From the NCBI GenBank assembly GCA_000435675.1, contig FR895123.1, positions 12,175 through 41,695 of the forward strand: a stretch of 29,521 nt of DNA, read 5' to 3'. Of this stretch, positions 1 to 7,207 are shown in pieces. The notes beneath the pieces were generated by a model. It was not told the DNA's origin and made no database searches. It worked only from the letters and a program-made list of their open reading frames with translations. This stretch comes from Eggerthella sp. CAG:298 (GTDB lineage: Bacteria > Actinomycetota > Coriobacteriia > Coriobacteriales > Eggerthellaceae). Positions within the stretch are counted from its first letter, which is position 1, and each line of letters starts with the position of its first letter. A program made the position numbers and the translations under genes.

Positions 1-65
1 CAGCAGACGATACGATCGAAGCTGACTTCGAGGTAGTCGACGACGAAGAGAACAAGGACAACTAA
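1..65 (+). CDS. dnaK: DnaK (Hsp70), C-terminal end, partial
   Basis: Only the last 20 codons are present, read from base 3 to the TAA at 63-65. They translate to an acidic tail, ADDTIEADFEVVDDEENKDN. DnaK proteins end in a lid followed by an acidic tail of the type D-D-x-I-E-A-[DE]-[FY]-E-V-V-D, which this matches closely. The next gene, grpE, starts 2 bases after the stop, and dnaJ, hspR and clpB follow, which supports the call. The ATPase domain and the promoter lie upstream of the window. Confidence 0.9.
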   Translation, partial: ADDTIEADFEVVDDEENKDN

Positions 66-67
66 TC

Positions 68-703
68 ATGGTGAACGGAAATTCAGAGGAAGAGGTAAAA
101 GATACCGCTGCCACTGATGCCGAGCCGGAAGCTGAAGTTGTCGACGCTGAAATCGTCGAAGAGGCTGATTCCCCCGAACCTTCGGGGGATGAAGCTTCCG
201 AAGAAGCATCTGCCGAAGCTACTGTTGCGAAAGCAAAAGAAGAAGCAGCTGAATGGCAGGGCAAATACCTCAGACTTCATGCGGAATGGGACACCTACCG
301 CCGTCGCATGAAAGAACAGCGCGAGGAAGAATCCAGGCGCGCAACGGAAAAACTCGTCGAAGACATCATTCCGGTGCTCGACGATTTCGAGCGAAGCATC
401 GACTACGCCAACGAAAACGGCGAAGAAGGGCTGCTCGGAGGGGTAACGGCAGTGTATGCCAAGCTCAACGAAGTGCTCGTTAAAGAAGGGGTCGAGATCA
501 TCGATCCAGTGGGGCAACCCTACGAAGCACTCGAAGCGCAAGCGGTGGCAACGGTCGATAACCCCAATGTTCCCGATGAAACCGTGGAACAGGTTTACCA
601 GAAGGGCTATCGCATGGGTAACAAGGTCATCAGGCCAGCCATGGTAACGGTAGCGGTTGGTGGACCGAAACGTGAAACCGACGAAGAAGAAGACAACGAG
701 TAA
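68..703 (+). CDS. grpE: GrpE nucleotide exchange factor
   Basis: GrpE releases ADP from DnaK and so resets the Hsp70 cycle in the cytoplasm. The 211-residue protein has an acidic, low-complexity N-terminus (about residues 1-55), a long helical region (about 56-110, including the W-[DE]-x-Y-R-R-R-x-K-E stretch) and a C-terminal beta-domain with the family signature around G-Y-x-x-x-[GN]-K-V-I-R-P-A-x-V-x-V. Length is normal for an actinobacterial GrpE. ATG 68 follows an AAGGAC Shine-Dalgarno sequence inside the end of dnaK, so translation is probably coupled to dnaK. A hairpin follows the gene before dnaJ. Confidence 0.96.
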   Translation: MVNGNSEEEVKDTAATDAEPEAEVVDAEIVEEADSPEPSGDEASEEASAEATVAKAKEEAAEWQGKYLRLHAEWDTYRRRMKEQREEESRRATEKLVEDIIPVLDDFERSIDYANENGEEGLLGGVTAVYAKLNEVLVKEGVEIIDPVGQPYEALEAQAVATVDNPNVPDETVEQVYQKGYRMGNKVIRPAMVTVAVGGPKRETDEEEDNE

Positions 704-711
704 TCGGAGTT

Positions 712-746
712 AAACAGGCGGGTCACAAACGGTCCGCCTGTTTTGT
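712..746 (+). terminator. Hairpin with T-run between grpE and dnaJ
   Basis: AAACAGGCGG (712-721) pairs perfectly with CCGCCTGTTT (734-743) around a 12-nt loop, and the 3' arm runs into TTTT. It looks like an intrinsic terminator or attenuator inside the chaperone operon, and would lower expression of dnaJ-hspR-clpB relative to dnaK-grpE. A processing or stability hairpin is the alternative. Confidence 0.65.
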
Positions 747-773
747 ATCAAAAAAGAAAGAGAGGTGGAACGA

Positions 774-1754
774 ATGGCATCCACACCTGATTACTATAAG
801 ACGCTAGGCGTTCCACGAAGCGCAACTGCTAGTGAGATCAAAAAAGCATTTCGTAAGCTTGCTCGTGAACATCACCCCGATGCCGGTGGCGACGAGGCGA
901 AGTTCAAAGAGATCAACGAAGCCTACGAGGTGCTTTCGGATGATAAAAAACGCGAGATGTACGACCAGTACGGTACCGCGAACGAAAACCAGATCCCTTT
1001 CCAAGGAGGCAATCCTTTTGGGGGAGGAAATCCCTTCGGTGGCGGCACGTACACCTACACCACCAGCGGCGGAGGCAATCCCTTCGGCGGCGGTGGCGGC
1101 GGTGGCATCGACTGGGCCGACATCTTGGAAAGCCTGCGCCATGGTGAAGGAGCCTTCGGAACGAATTGGGATTTCGGGGGTGGCGCTCGTCAAGCGCAGC
1201 CTGAAAAGGGAGCGGACAAGAAGGTCACGCTCACGGTTTCTTTCGATGAGGCGTTCAACGGCGCCGAAAAAAAAGTACGCGTGGTGAACCCCGAAACGCA
1301 GGAGAAGGAAACCCTTACCATCAAGGTGCCTGCGGGTGCTATGGAAGGTGGCCGTGTGCGCATGAAGGGCAAAGGCCATCCAGGTGCGAACGGTGGTGCA
1401 GCGGGCGATCTGCTCGTTACGATCAAGATCGCGCCCGATGCGAACTTCAGCCGCAAAGGGGCAGACGTTATCACCAAACTGCCGGTGAGCATCGACGAAG
1501 CCGCACTGGGTGCGCAGATCGTAGTGCCCACACCTTCAGGCAAGAAAGCGCGCGTGCGCGTTCCGGCAGGAACGCAGGACGGCGCAGTGCTCACGCTGAA
1601 AGGTCAAGGTGCACCACGTCTCGGCAAGAACGCTTCGGGAACGGGAGACTTGAAAGTCGAGATCGAGGTCAAGATCCCCACCACCCTTAACGATGAACAG
1701 AAAGCTGCGCTCGAGGCATTCAAGGCAGCAACACCTGAAAGTGTAAGGGGGTAG
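774..1754 (+). CDS. dnaJ: DnaJ-type co-chaperone without zinc finger (class II/B, CbpA-like)
   Basis: J-domain proteins stimulate DnaK ATPase and deliver substrates. This 326-aa protein has an N-terminal J domain with HPD at residues 34-36, a Gly/Phe-rich linker with repeated NPFGGG units (about 75-115), then two C-terminal beta-sandwich substrate-binding domains (about 145-315). It contains no cysteine, so the four CxxCxGxG zinc-binding repeats of classical DnaJ are absent, as in CbpA/class B proteins. I chose ATG 774, preceded by AGAGG at suitable spacing; an in-frame GTG at 765 overlaps that Shine-Dalgarno sequence. HspR follows after 3 bases. Confidence 0.93.
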   Translation: MASTPDYYKTLGVPRSATASEIKKAFRKLAREHHPDAGGDEAKFKEINEAYEVLSDDKKREMYDQYGTANENQIPFQGGNPFGGGNPFGGGTYTYTTSGGGNPFGGGGGGGIDWADILESLRHGEGAFGTNWDFGGGARQAQPEKGADKKVTLTVSFDEAFNGAEKKVRVVNPETQEKETLTIKVPAGAMEGGRVRMKGKGHPGANGGAAGDLLVTIKIAPDANFSRKGADVITKLPVSIDEAALGAQIVVPTPSGKKARVRVPAGTQDGAVLTLKGQGAPRLGKNASGTGDLKVEIEVKIPTTLNDEQKAALEAFKAATPESVRG

Positions 1755-1757
1755 CCG

Positions 1758-2138
1758 ATGAACGATCGCAATCGCCCCCTCTACATGATCGGCGTCGCTG
1801 CTGAACTAGCGGGCGTTCATCCGCAAACCTTGCGCATTTATGAGCAAAAAGGTTTGGTGAACCCCCAACGTACGCGTGGTAATACGCGTATGTATTCTCA
1901 GGCCGACATCGAGCGCCTGCAGTTGATCAACGAGCTCACGAGCGAGGGTATCAACTTAGCAGGGGTCATTCGCATTCTCGACCTGCAGGGGCGCCTGAAT
2001 GAGCGCGACGACGAAATCGACGATCTGCATAAGCGCGTTCGCCGTCTTGCCGATCGTGTGCATGAGTTAGAAACATTCGAGCACGTGAGCAGTCTCGTAG
2101 CGCAATCAACGTCGCTCGAGTTGCGTCGTATTCGTTAG
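1758..2138 (+). CDS. hspR: HspR, MerR-family heat-shock repressor
   Basis: HspR represses dnaK-operon and clpB promoters in actinobacteria by binding HAIR inverted repeats, with DnaK as co-repressor. The 126-aa protein has a MerR winged helix-turn-helix (about residues 9-75: V-A-x-x-L-x-G-V-H-P-Q-T-L-R-x-Y-E, then R-T-x-G-N-x-R-x-Y-S) and a short coiled-coil C-terminus rich in charged heptads (about 78-110). The start follows an AAGGGGG Shine-Dalgarno sequence in the end of dnaJ. No HAIR-like repeat was seen in the part of the operon present here; the expected site is upstream of dnaK, outside the window. Confidence 0.95.
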   Translation: MNDRNRPLYMIGVAAELAGVHPQTLRIYEQKGLVNPQRTRGNTRMYSQADIERLQLINELTSEGINLAGVIRILDLQGRLNERDDEIDDLHKRVRRLADRVHELETFEHVSSLVAQSTSLELRRIR

Positions 2139-2155
2139 GGCGTTCATCACCCTAA
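2135..2155 (+). other. Short inverted repeat between hspR and clpB
   Basis: TTAGGG (2135-2140) pairs with CCCTAA (2150-2155) around a 9-nt loop. It overlaps the hspR stop codon and has no T-run, so it is not a convincing terminator. It could be a mild processing hairpin. No separate promoter for clpB is evident in the 46-bp gap. Confidence 0.3.
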
Positions 2156-2184
2156 AACAAAAAACAAACGAAAGGAAAAGCTTC

Positions 2185-4941
2185 ATGGATTTACAGAAGA
2201 TGTTAGAAAAACTGGCGCTTTCTGCCCAAGAAGCTCTGCAATCTGCCATGAGCATTGCTGGCGAGGCAAAAGCAGGAATGGTCGAACCCATTCACATGCT
2301 TGCCGCGCTGCTCTCATCTGGCGAGCATAATATCGATGCCATCGTCAAACGCCTTGGTGCCGATCCGAAACTTCTGCGCGATGAAGTCCAAGCAGAGATC
2401 GATCGCATGCCGAAGGTGGAAGGTGGCGGCATCATGGGCATGACCGCCCCTTCTATGGCGCTCGTCTCCCTGCTCGACAAGGCGGTGAAGATCGCAGAGA
2501 AATTGGGCGATTCGTACGCCACAAGTGAGCACCTGCTCATTGCGCTCTCAGAAGAGAACGATGCAGCAGGCAAGATTTTGAACAATGCAGGAATCAATAA
2601 GAACGATATTCAACAAGCGTATGAGGAATTGCGAGGTGATACGCGCGTGACTGATCAACAATCAAAAACAGAATTCGAGGTGTTAGACCAATATGGCAAC
2701 AACCTCACCAAAGCGGCGCGCGAAGGCAAACTGGATCCCGTGATCGGCCGTAACGAAGAGATTCGTCGAACCATCCAGGTGCTGTCGCGTCGTACGAAGA
2801 ACAACCCCGTGCTCATTGGTGAGCCGGGCACTGGTAAAACAGCTATCGTCGAAGGGCTGGCCCAGCGCATCGTTGCGGGCGATGTTCCTTCTTCGCTGCA
2901 GGATCGCGAGCTCATCGCGCTCGACCTGCCTTCCATGCTGGCAGGCGCGAAGTATCGCGGTGAATTCGAGGACCGCCTGAAGGCAGTGCTGCGTGAAGTG
3001 AAGGAATCGGACGGGCAGATCATTCTGTTCATCGACGAGCTCCACACCATCGTGGGTGCTGGTTCATCGGGTGATTCATCGATGGATGCGGGCAATATGC
3101 TCAAGCCGGCGCTCGCACGTGGTGAGCTGCATGCCATCGGTGCGACCACGCTCGACGAGTACCGCAAATACATCGAGAAAGATGCGGCGCTTGAGCGCAG
3201 GTTCCAGCCAGTCATGGTGGGCGAGCCTTCTGTCGAAGACACCATTGCTATCCTGCGTGGCCTGAAGGAGAAGTACGAGATCCATCATGGCGTGCGCGTG
3301 ACCGACTCGGCTATCGTGGCGGCAGCGGAGCTCTCGAACCGCTACATTTCCGATCGTTTTCTTCCCGATAAGGCGATCGATCTTATGGATGAAGCGGCAT
3401 CACGTCTGCGCATCGAGATCGATTCGATGCCTGAAGAGGTCGATCTGGCCGAGCGCAAGCTCACGCAGATGCAGATCGAAGAGCAAGCGCTCATGAAGGA
3501 ATCGGACGAGCCGAGCAAGGAGCGTCTCGAACAGCTGCGCAAGGATATCGCAGCAGCTCAGGAATCGCTCGACAAGCGCAAGGCTGAATGGAAGAACGAG
3601 AAGGACTCCATTGTTTCAGTCCAGAACTTGAAAGCTGATATCGAAGCGGCGCAGCTCGAAGAAGAGCGCGCAACGCGTGAAGGCGATCTGGCACGAGCTT
3701 CCGAGCTTCGTTTCGGACGCATTCCCGAACTGCAGGAGCAGCTGAAAGCAGCGACTGCAGCGCTCGAGGCACGCCAGGCAGATGGTACCATCCTGAAAGA
3801 GGAGGTCACCGAAGACGAGATCGCCGAGGTGGTTTCTTCATGGACGGGCATCCCTATCACGAAGATGATGCAAGGCGAAATGGAAAAGCTCATCGATCTT
3901 GAGGATCGTTTGCATGAGCGAGTGGTTGGACAGGACGAGGCCGTTTCGGCGGTAGCGGGCGCAATCCGCCGCAGCCGTGCAGGGCTCGCGGATCCCGAGC
4001 AACCTATCGGCAGCTTCTTGTTCCTCGGACCGACCGGTGTTGGTAAGACCGAGCTTGCAAAAGCGCTGGCAGAATGTCTTTTCGATGATGAAAAGGCCAT
4101 GATCCGCATCGATATGTCGGAGTACATGGAGAAATTCTCCGTGCAGCGCCTGATCGGTGCGCCTCCAGGATACGTGGGTTATGACGAAGGCGGCCAGCTT
4201 ACCGAGGCCGTGCGCCGCAAGCCCTACAGCGTCATTCTGCTCGACGAGGTCGAGAAGGCACACCCCGATGTGTTCAACGTGCTCTTGCAGGTGCTCGACG
4301 ATGGCCGCTTGACCGATGGCCAGGGCCGTGTGGTCAGCTTCAAGAATGCGATCATCATCATGACCTCCAATATCGGCAGCCAGCTCATTCGTGAGCGCGA
4401 TAAGGAAGAGACCATGGGAGACATGGTCGAGGACATGCAGAAGATGACACCGGAAGCTGCAGCTAAGCGTATGGCGGAATTCGCCAATCGCATGCAAGAT
4501 GCATTGCGCAATACCTTCCGTCCCGAGTTCTTGAACCGTATCGACGACATCATCACGTTCAACGAGCTGAACATCGCGAGCATCGAGCCGATCGTTGAGC
4601 TTCAGCTCGCAGAAGTGTCGGCACGCTTGAAAGATCGCAAGATCGAGCTCGAGATCACGCCGGCAGCGAAGGAACGTTTGGCTATCGATGGCTACGATCC
4701 AGTCTATGGTGCACGTCCGTTGAAGCGCCTCATCCAGCGTCAGGTGGTCGACCGTGTTGCAACGGGCATCATCGAAGGCAAGATCTACGATGGCTCGACC
4801 GTTACGATCGATATCGATGCCGAAGGAAACTACGATGCTCAGGTGGACAACCACGGCAAGGACGTTGATCTTCCCGATGGGGCAGCCGAGCTTCTCGAAG
4901 AAGCGAATTCGTTCTTGAACGAAGTTGAAGGCGAAGAATAG
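2185..4941 (+). CDS. clpB: ClpB ATP-dependent disaggregase
   Basis: ClpB is a hexameric Hsp100 that threads proteins out of aggregates together with DnaK/DnaJ/GrpE. The 918-aa protein has the Clp N-domain (about 1-145), AAA+ domain 1 with Walker A GEPGTGKT at 212-219, a coiled-coil middle domain (about 405-530, rich in E/R/K heptads, diagnostic of ClpB rather than ClpA/ClpC), and AAA+ domain 2 with Walker A GPTGVGKT at 615-622 followed by the C-terminal D2-small domain. Slightly longer than the usual 860 residues because of an acidic C-terminal tail and an insertion near residues 735-770 (R-D-K-E-E-T-M-G-D-M). ATG 2185 follows AAAGGA. It is the last gene of the chaperone operon. Confidence 0.97.
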   Translation: MDLQKMLEKLALSAQEALQSAMSIAGEAKAGMVEPIHMLAALLSSGEHNIDAIVKRLGADPKLLRDEVQAEIDRMPKVEGGGIMGMTAPSMALVSLLDKAVKIAEKLGDSYATSEHLLIALSEENDAAGKILNNAGINKNDIQQAYEELRGDTRVTDQQSKTEFEVLDQYGNNLTKAAREGKLDPVIGRNEEIRRTIQVLSRRTKNNPVLIGEPGTGKTAIVEGLAQRIVAGDVPSSLQDRELIALDLPSMLAGAKYRGEFEDRLKAVLREVKESDGQIILFIDELHTIVGAGSSGDSSMDAGNMLKPALARGELHAIGATTLDEYRKYIEKDAALERRFQPVMVGEPSVEDTIAILRGLKEKYEIHHGVRVTDSAIVAAAELSNRYISDRFLPDKAIDLMDEAASRLRIEIDSMPEEVDLAERKLTQMQIEEQALMKESDEPSKERLEQLRKDIAAAQESLDKRKAEWKNEKDSIVSVQNLKADIEAAQLEEERATREGDLARASELRFGRIPELQEQLKAATAALEARQADGTILKEEVTEDEIAEVVSSWTGIPITKMMQGEMEKLIDLEDRLHERVVGQDEAVSAVAGAIRRSRAGLADPEQPIGSFLFLGPTGVGKTELAKALAECLFDDEKAMIRIDMSEYMEKFSVQRLIGAPPGYVGYDEGGQLTEAVRRKPYSVILLDEVEKAHPDVFNVLLQVLDDGRLTDGQGRVVSFKNAIIIMTSNIGSQLIRERDKEETMGDMVEDMQKMTPEAAAKRMAEFANRMQDALRNTFRPEFLNRIDDIITFNELNIASIEPIVELQLAEVSARLKDRKIELEITPAAKERLAIDGYDPVYGARPLKRLIQRQVVDRVATGIIEGKIYDGSTVTIDIDAEGNYDAQVDNHGKDVDLPDGAAELLEEANSFLNEVEGEE

Positions 4942-4976
4942 TCTTGCCGCTTCGGACCGATCGATCTTAATCGATG

Positions 4977-5018
4977 AAGACCAGGTTGTTATATATGACA
5001 GCCTGGTCTTTTTATTTG
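4977..5018 (+). terminator. Intrinsic terminator after clpB
   Basis: AAGACCAGG (4977-4985) pairs perfectly with CCTGGTCTT (5002-5010) and is followed by TTTATTT. It closes the chaperone operon. Confidence 0.9.
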
Positions 5019-5056
5019 GTGATAAACCATAGCGAACTCATAGCTTTATGCGGTAT

Positions 5057-5088
5057 CATTATGCATACGCGGAAAGGGAAGCATAATG
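5057..5088 (+). promoter_or_regulatory. Hairpin enclosing the ribosome binding site and start codon
   Basis: CATTATGC (5057-5064) is the exact reverse complement of GCATAATG (5081-5088). The 3' arm contains the ATG start codon of the 120-aa gene, and the 16-nt loop carries the GGAAAGGGAA Shine-Dalgarno sequence. If transcribed, the stem would hide the start codon. As DNA, the repeat could also be an operator. Perfect pairing is seen directly; the regulatory role is inferred. Confidence 0.45.
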
Positions 5089-5448
5089 CGACAGCCACAT
5101 ATTGCACCACCAGGGGCCGATACCTTCCTTATTTCCATCGATTCGTACGAGGATGGGAAGATGACGGGCACCCTCGATAGCGTTATCATGTCAGCCCCGG
5201 TAAGATTTTCAAGCTTGCCAAGCCTCATCATGCTTATAGACAACATCCTCGACCAACAAACTGAATCGTTGCAGTCGATCCTTTCTCCCATAGATCCTGC
5301 TTTTGAGCCTTCTTTTGAACTTGAGGTTCTCTTCCGCCAGCACCACACTTGGCAAGGCCGCATCAAATGGGACGCAGGTCAGAAACAAGCTACCTTCAAG
5401 AGCGTTCTTGAACTTCTGTTCATCATCGAGATGGCCTTCGGAGACTAA
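5086..5448 (+). CDS. Small conserved hypothetical protein, 120 aa
   Basis: Function unknown. The sequence has an F-S-S-L-x-x-L-I-x-x-I-D-N-I-L-D centre (about residues 42-57) and a C-terminal block V-L-F-R-Q-H-H-T-W-Q-G then F-K-S-V-L-E-L-L-F-I-I-E (about 81-117). I recall the pattern LFRQxxxWQG...SFRSVLELLxLxD from short uncharacterised proteins of gut Firmicutes and Coriobacteriia, so this is probably a member of that family; that is from memory, not a search. No signal peptide or membrane segment. It stands alone between two terminators and its start codon sits inside a perfect hairpin. An unannotated upstream TATCAT box overlaps the hairpin. Confidence 0.8.
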   Translation: MRQPHIAPPGADTFLISIDSYEDGKMTGTLDSVIMSAPVRFSSLPSLIMLIDNILDQQTESLQSILSPIDPAFEPSFELEVLFRQHHTWQGRIKWDAGQKQATFKSVLELLFIIEMAFGD

Positions 5449-5476
5449 AGACACCAAAGCAGATGAACGACTCGTT

Positions 5477-5499
5477 GACACTGCTTCAGTGTCTTTTTT
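5477..5499 (+). terminator. Intrinsic terminator after the 120-aa gene
   Basis: GACACTG (5477-5483), loop CTT, CAGTGTC (5487-5493), then TTTTTT. Compact and convincing. Confidence 0.88.
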
Positions 5500-5517
5500 G
5501 TTGCGCTTCAAGGCTTG

Positions 5518-5523
5518 TATAAT
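5518..5523 (+). promoter_or_regulatory. Perfect -10 box upstream of the ferredoxin-nitroreductase
   Basis: TATAAT lies 31 bases before the chosen ATG. The -35 region falls in the T-run of the preceding terminator and has no good TTGACA match, so the promoter is called on the -10 alone. Confidence 0.5.
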
Positions 5524-5554
5524 CAAGGAAAACGCAGCAGGAAGGCGGATCATC

Positions 5555-6355
5555 ATGGGAGCAACAGATGTTTACATTGACGAGGGTCTTTGCACAGGAT
5601 GCGGGGCTTGCGTGCATGATTGCATCCAGCATAATATCGTGTTGCGCGAAGGCAAGGCCCATCCGCTCGATTACTGCATGAAGTGTGGCCACTGCGTGGC
5701 TATTTGCCCTGAAGGAGCGCCGAGCATCCCTGCCTATGCAGATTCACCGATCGATTTCGATCCTGCTACCTTCGACCTTCCTACGGAAAACCTTTTGAAC
5801 AGCATCAAATTCCGTCGCAGCATCCGTGCGTTCAAAGATGAGCCGATCTCGATGGAGCATCTGCATCTGCTCATGGAGGCTGGTGGGCATACGCCTACAG
5901 CGAAGAATACACAGATGTGCCGCTTTGACTTTCTTCAGGACAGCTTGCCTGAATTCAAGGAGCTTATCTGGTCGTATCTTTCAGAGGTATATGAGACCGA
6001 TCGCATCATGCCCATTCCTGCAGAAACGCTGGGTCGTTTCATCGAGAATAGACGTGCTAATCCAAAGGATGATTATCTGTTCCGTGATGCCCCCGCGGTT
6101 CTCTTCATCGAATCGCCCGACCCGCTTGATGCGGGGCTCGCAGCAGGAGCGATCGAAATGGTGGCGCATACGCTCGGTATCGGCGTGCTCTATAATGGGT
6201 ATTTGCGCCGCGTAGTGGATTCGTGTCCCGCTGCCCGCGCTTATTTCGATATGAGTGACGAACGCGGTCTGAACGTCTGCATGCTTCTTGGTTACCAGCA
6301 AAAACGCTACTATCGCACAGCACCCCGTCGCTTCCCCAGCGTCGTCCTCCGTTGA
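5555..6355 (+). CDS. Nitroreductase-family flavoprotein with N-terminal 2x[4Fe-4S] ferredoxin domain
   Basis: A fused redox enzyme of 266 aa. Residues 10-60 form a bacterial ferredoxin domain with two complete CxxCxxCxxxC clusters (Cys 13, 16, 19, 23 and 41, 44, 47, 51). Residues about 80-245 are a nitroreductase-like FMN fold, beginning with the family's F-R-R-S-I-R-x-F motif (about 87-94) and P-T-A-K-N-x-Q. Such fusions are common in anaerobes, and the electron acceptor is generally unknown. ATG 5555 has an AGGAAGG Shine-Dalgarno sequence; the frame stays open upstream to about 5303 but that part overlaps the terminator and the previous gene. The C-terminus Y-Y-R-T-A-P-R-R is typical of the family. 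Probably monocistronic. Confidence 0.9.
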   Translation: MGATDVYIDEGLCTGCGACVHDCIQHNIVLREGKAHPLDYCMKCGHCVAICPEGAPSIPAYADSPIDFDPATFDLPTENLLNSIKFRRSIRAFKDEPISMEHLHLLMEAGGHTPTAKNTQMCRFDFLQDSLPEFKELIWSYLSEVYETDRIMPIPAETLGRFIENRRANPKDDYLFRDAPAVLFIESPDPLDAGLAAGAIEMVAHTLGIGVLYNGYLRRVVDSCPAARAYFDMSDERGLNVCMLLGYQQKRYYRTAPRRFPSVVLR

Positions 6356-6495
6356 TGACAAATTACCCGACCCCTAGCACCTTAGTCGGCAAAGAGTCAC
6401 CTCGTTGCCTCATCCTCTCCGCTGATCGAGTCACATACCCTTTCCGTTGGTCGAGCAGAGGGCAGACTTTGCTGATAGCAAAAGCACAGAAGCGC

Positions 6496-6501
6496 TACAC
6501 T
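6496..6501 (+). promoter_or_regulatory. Possible -10 box upstream of the 187-aa gene
   Basis: CGCTACACTC (6493-6502) contains TACACT. The same ten bases occur just before the YhaO-like gene at 11982-11991. A TTGCTG lies 21 bp upstream, too far for an ideal -35. An ATG at 6506 opens a 12-codon reading frame (ends 6544) that could be a leader peptide, but there is no support beyond position. Confidence 0.3.
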
Positions 6502-6572
6502 CATAATGAAACGAGAAGAAAAAAGATGTCGAACGACCGGGTAGTTTGTCATCTTGCAGAAAGGTTTTCATC

Positions 6573-7136
6573 ATGGCTGATAGAATGATCGATCCTACCA
6601 ACAATGATCCGCAGGGCGAAATCACCGATGAGCTGAAAGCGGTCGTGCAAGCTGTTTTGAACGAGGCTGTTTCCAAGATGGAAGCGGGCGAAGAGATCAT
6701 CCCCTTCACGGGTTTGGCAGTCAAAGAAAATCTGTTCATCGAAACGCATCCGGGCGACGACGCGGAAACCTGCTTCACGCTCGCGCGTCGTGAGGTAGAA
6801 GGCGCACGCGGCGCCACGGCGTATGCATTTTGCTACGACGGATATCTCGACACCGATGATGGTATGAAAGATTGCATTATCGCTGAGGGTGGTTTGCCGG
6901 GTGCTTCGGAGGCATACGCATTCGGTTATCTCTATGATGAAGACGGCATCAAGAAGGACATCGTCTACATCGGTCCCGCACCCAACTTCATGGAAGGTTT
7001 GAAGCTCGAGCTCGATATGGAAGGTACGCTCGATCCGCGCGATGCTCTCAAAGATGCGTGGGATGAAGAAGACTCTAAAGCAGCCGAGCTTGCTGAAGAA
7101 GACTTCACCACTTCAGACGCAACCGCTGAACAATAA
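6573..7136 (+). CDS. Uncharacterised 187-aa protein with C-terminal DFTTSDA motif
   Basis: I do not recognise the family. The protein is acidic and apparently cytoplasmic, with no signal peptide or membrane segment. Residues about 15-145 look globular, with alternating hydrophobic strands (T-A-Y-A-F-C-Y-D-G-Y, then A-Y-A-F-G-Y-L-Y-D) that look like two related halves. Residues about 146-187 are an acidic tail ending E-E-D-F-T-T-S-D-A-T-A-E-Q. The DFTTSDA motif (177-183) is the same as that repeated in the convergent neighbour and in the tail of ribosomal protein L9 encoded at 9850. I chose ATG 6573, preceded by AGAAAGG at 8-nt spacing, over an in-frame ATG at 6546 with no ribosome binding site. 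Confidence 0.85.
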   Translation: MADRMIDPTNNDPQGEITDELKAVVQAVLNEAVSKMEAGEEIIPFTGLAVKENLFIETHPGDDAETCFTLARREVEGARGATAYAFCYDGYLDTDDGMKDCIIAEGGLPGASEAYAFGYLYDEDGIKKDIVYIGPAPNFMEGLKLELDMEGTLDPRDALKDAWDEEDSKAAELAEEDFTTSDATAEQ

Positions 7137-7158
7137 GCACAAAAAGAGTTCCGTGCAT

Positions 7159-7189
7159 AAAAAAAGCCGCTTCAACGAGCGGCTTTTTT
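7159..7189. terminator. Bidirectional terminator between convergent genes
   Basis: AAAAAAGCCGCT (7160-7171) pairs with AGCGGCTTTTTT (7178-7189) around a 6-nt loop. With an A-run on one side and a T-run on the other, it can end transcription from both the 187-aa gene (+) and the RHH-nucleotidyltransferase gene (-). Confidence 0.92.
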
Positions 7190-7207
7190 GATTTATGAGG
7201 TCGTATC

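Noticed and set aside
2139..2184. HAIR operator for HspR in front of clpB
   Set aside because: No CTTGAGT-N7-ACTCAAG-like repeat occurs in this gap, so clpB appears to depend on the upstream operon promoter.
3838..4854. A 338-codon open frame on the - strand inside clpB
   Set aside because: It is antisense to the conserved second AAA+ domain, is rich in His/Leu/Asp as expected from reversed codons, and matches no family. It is a shadow of clpB codon usage.
5303..5554. 84-codon N-terminal extension of the ferredoxin-nitroreductase
   Set aside because: It overlaps the 120-aa gene, a clear terminator and a TATAAT box. The ferredoxin domain begins right after ATG 5555, which has a good ribosome binding site.
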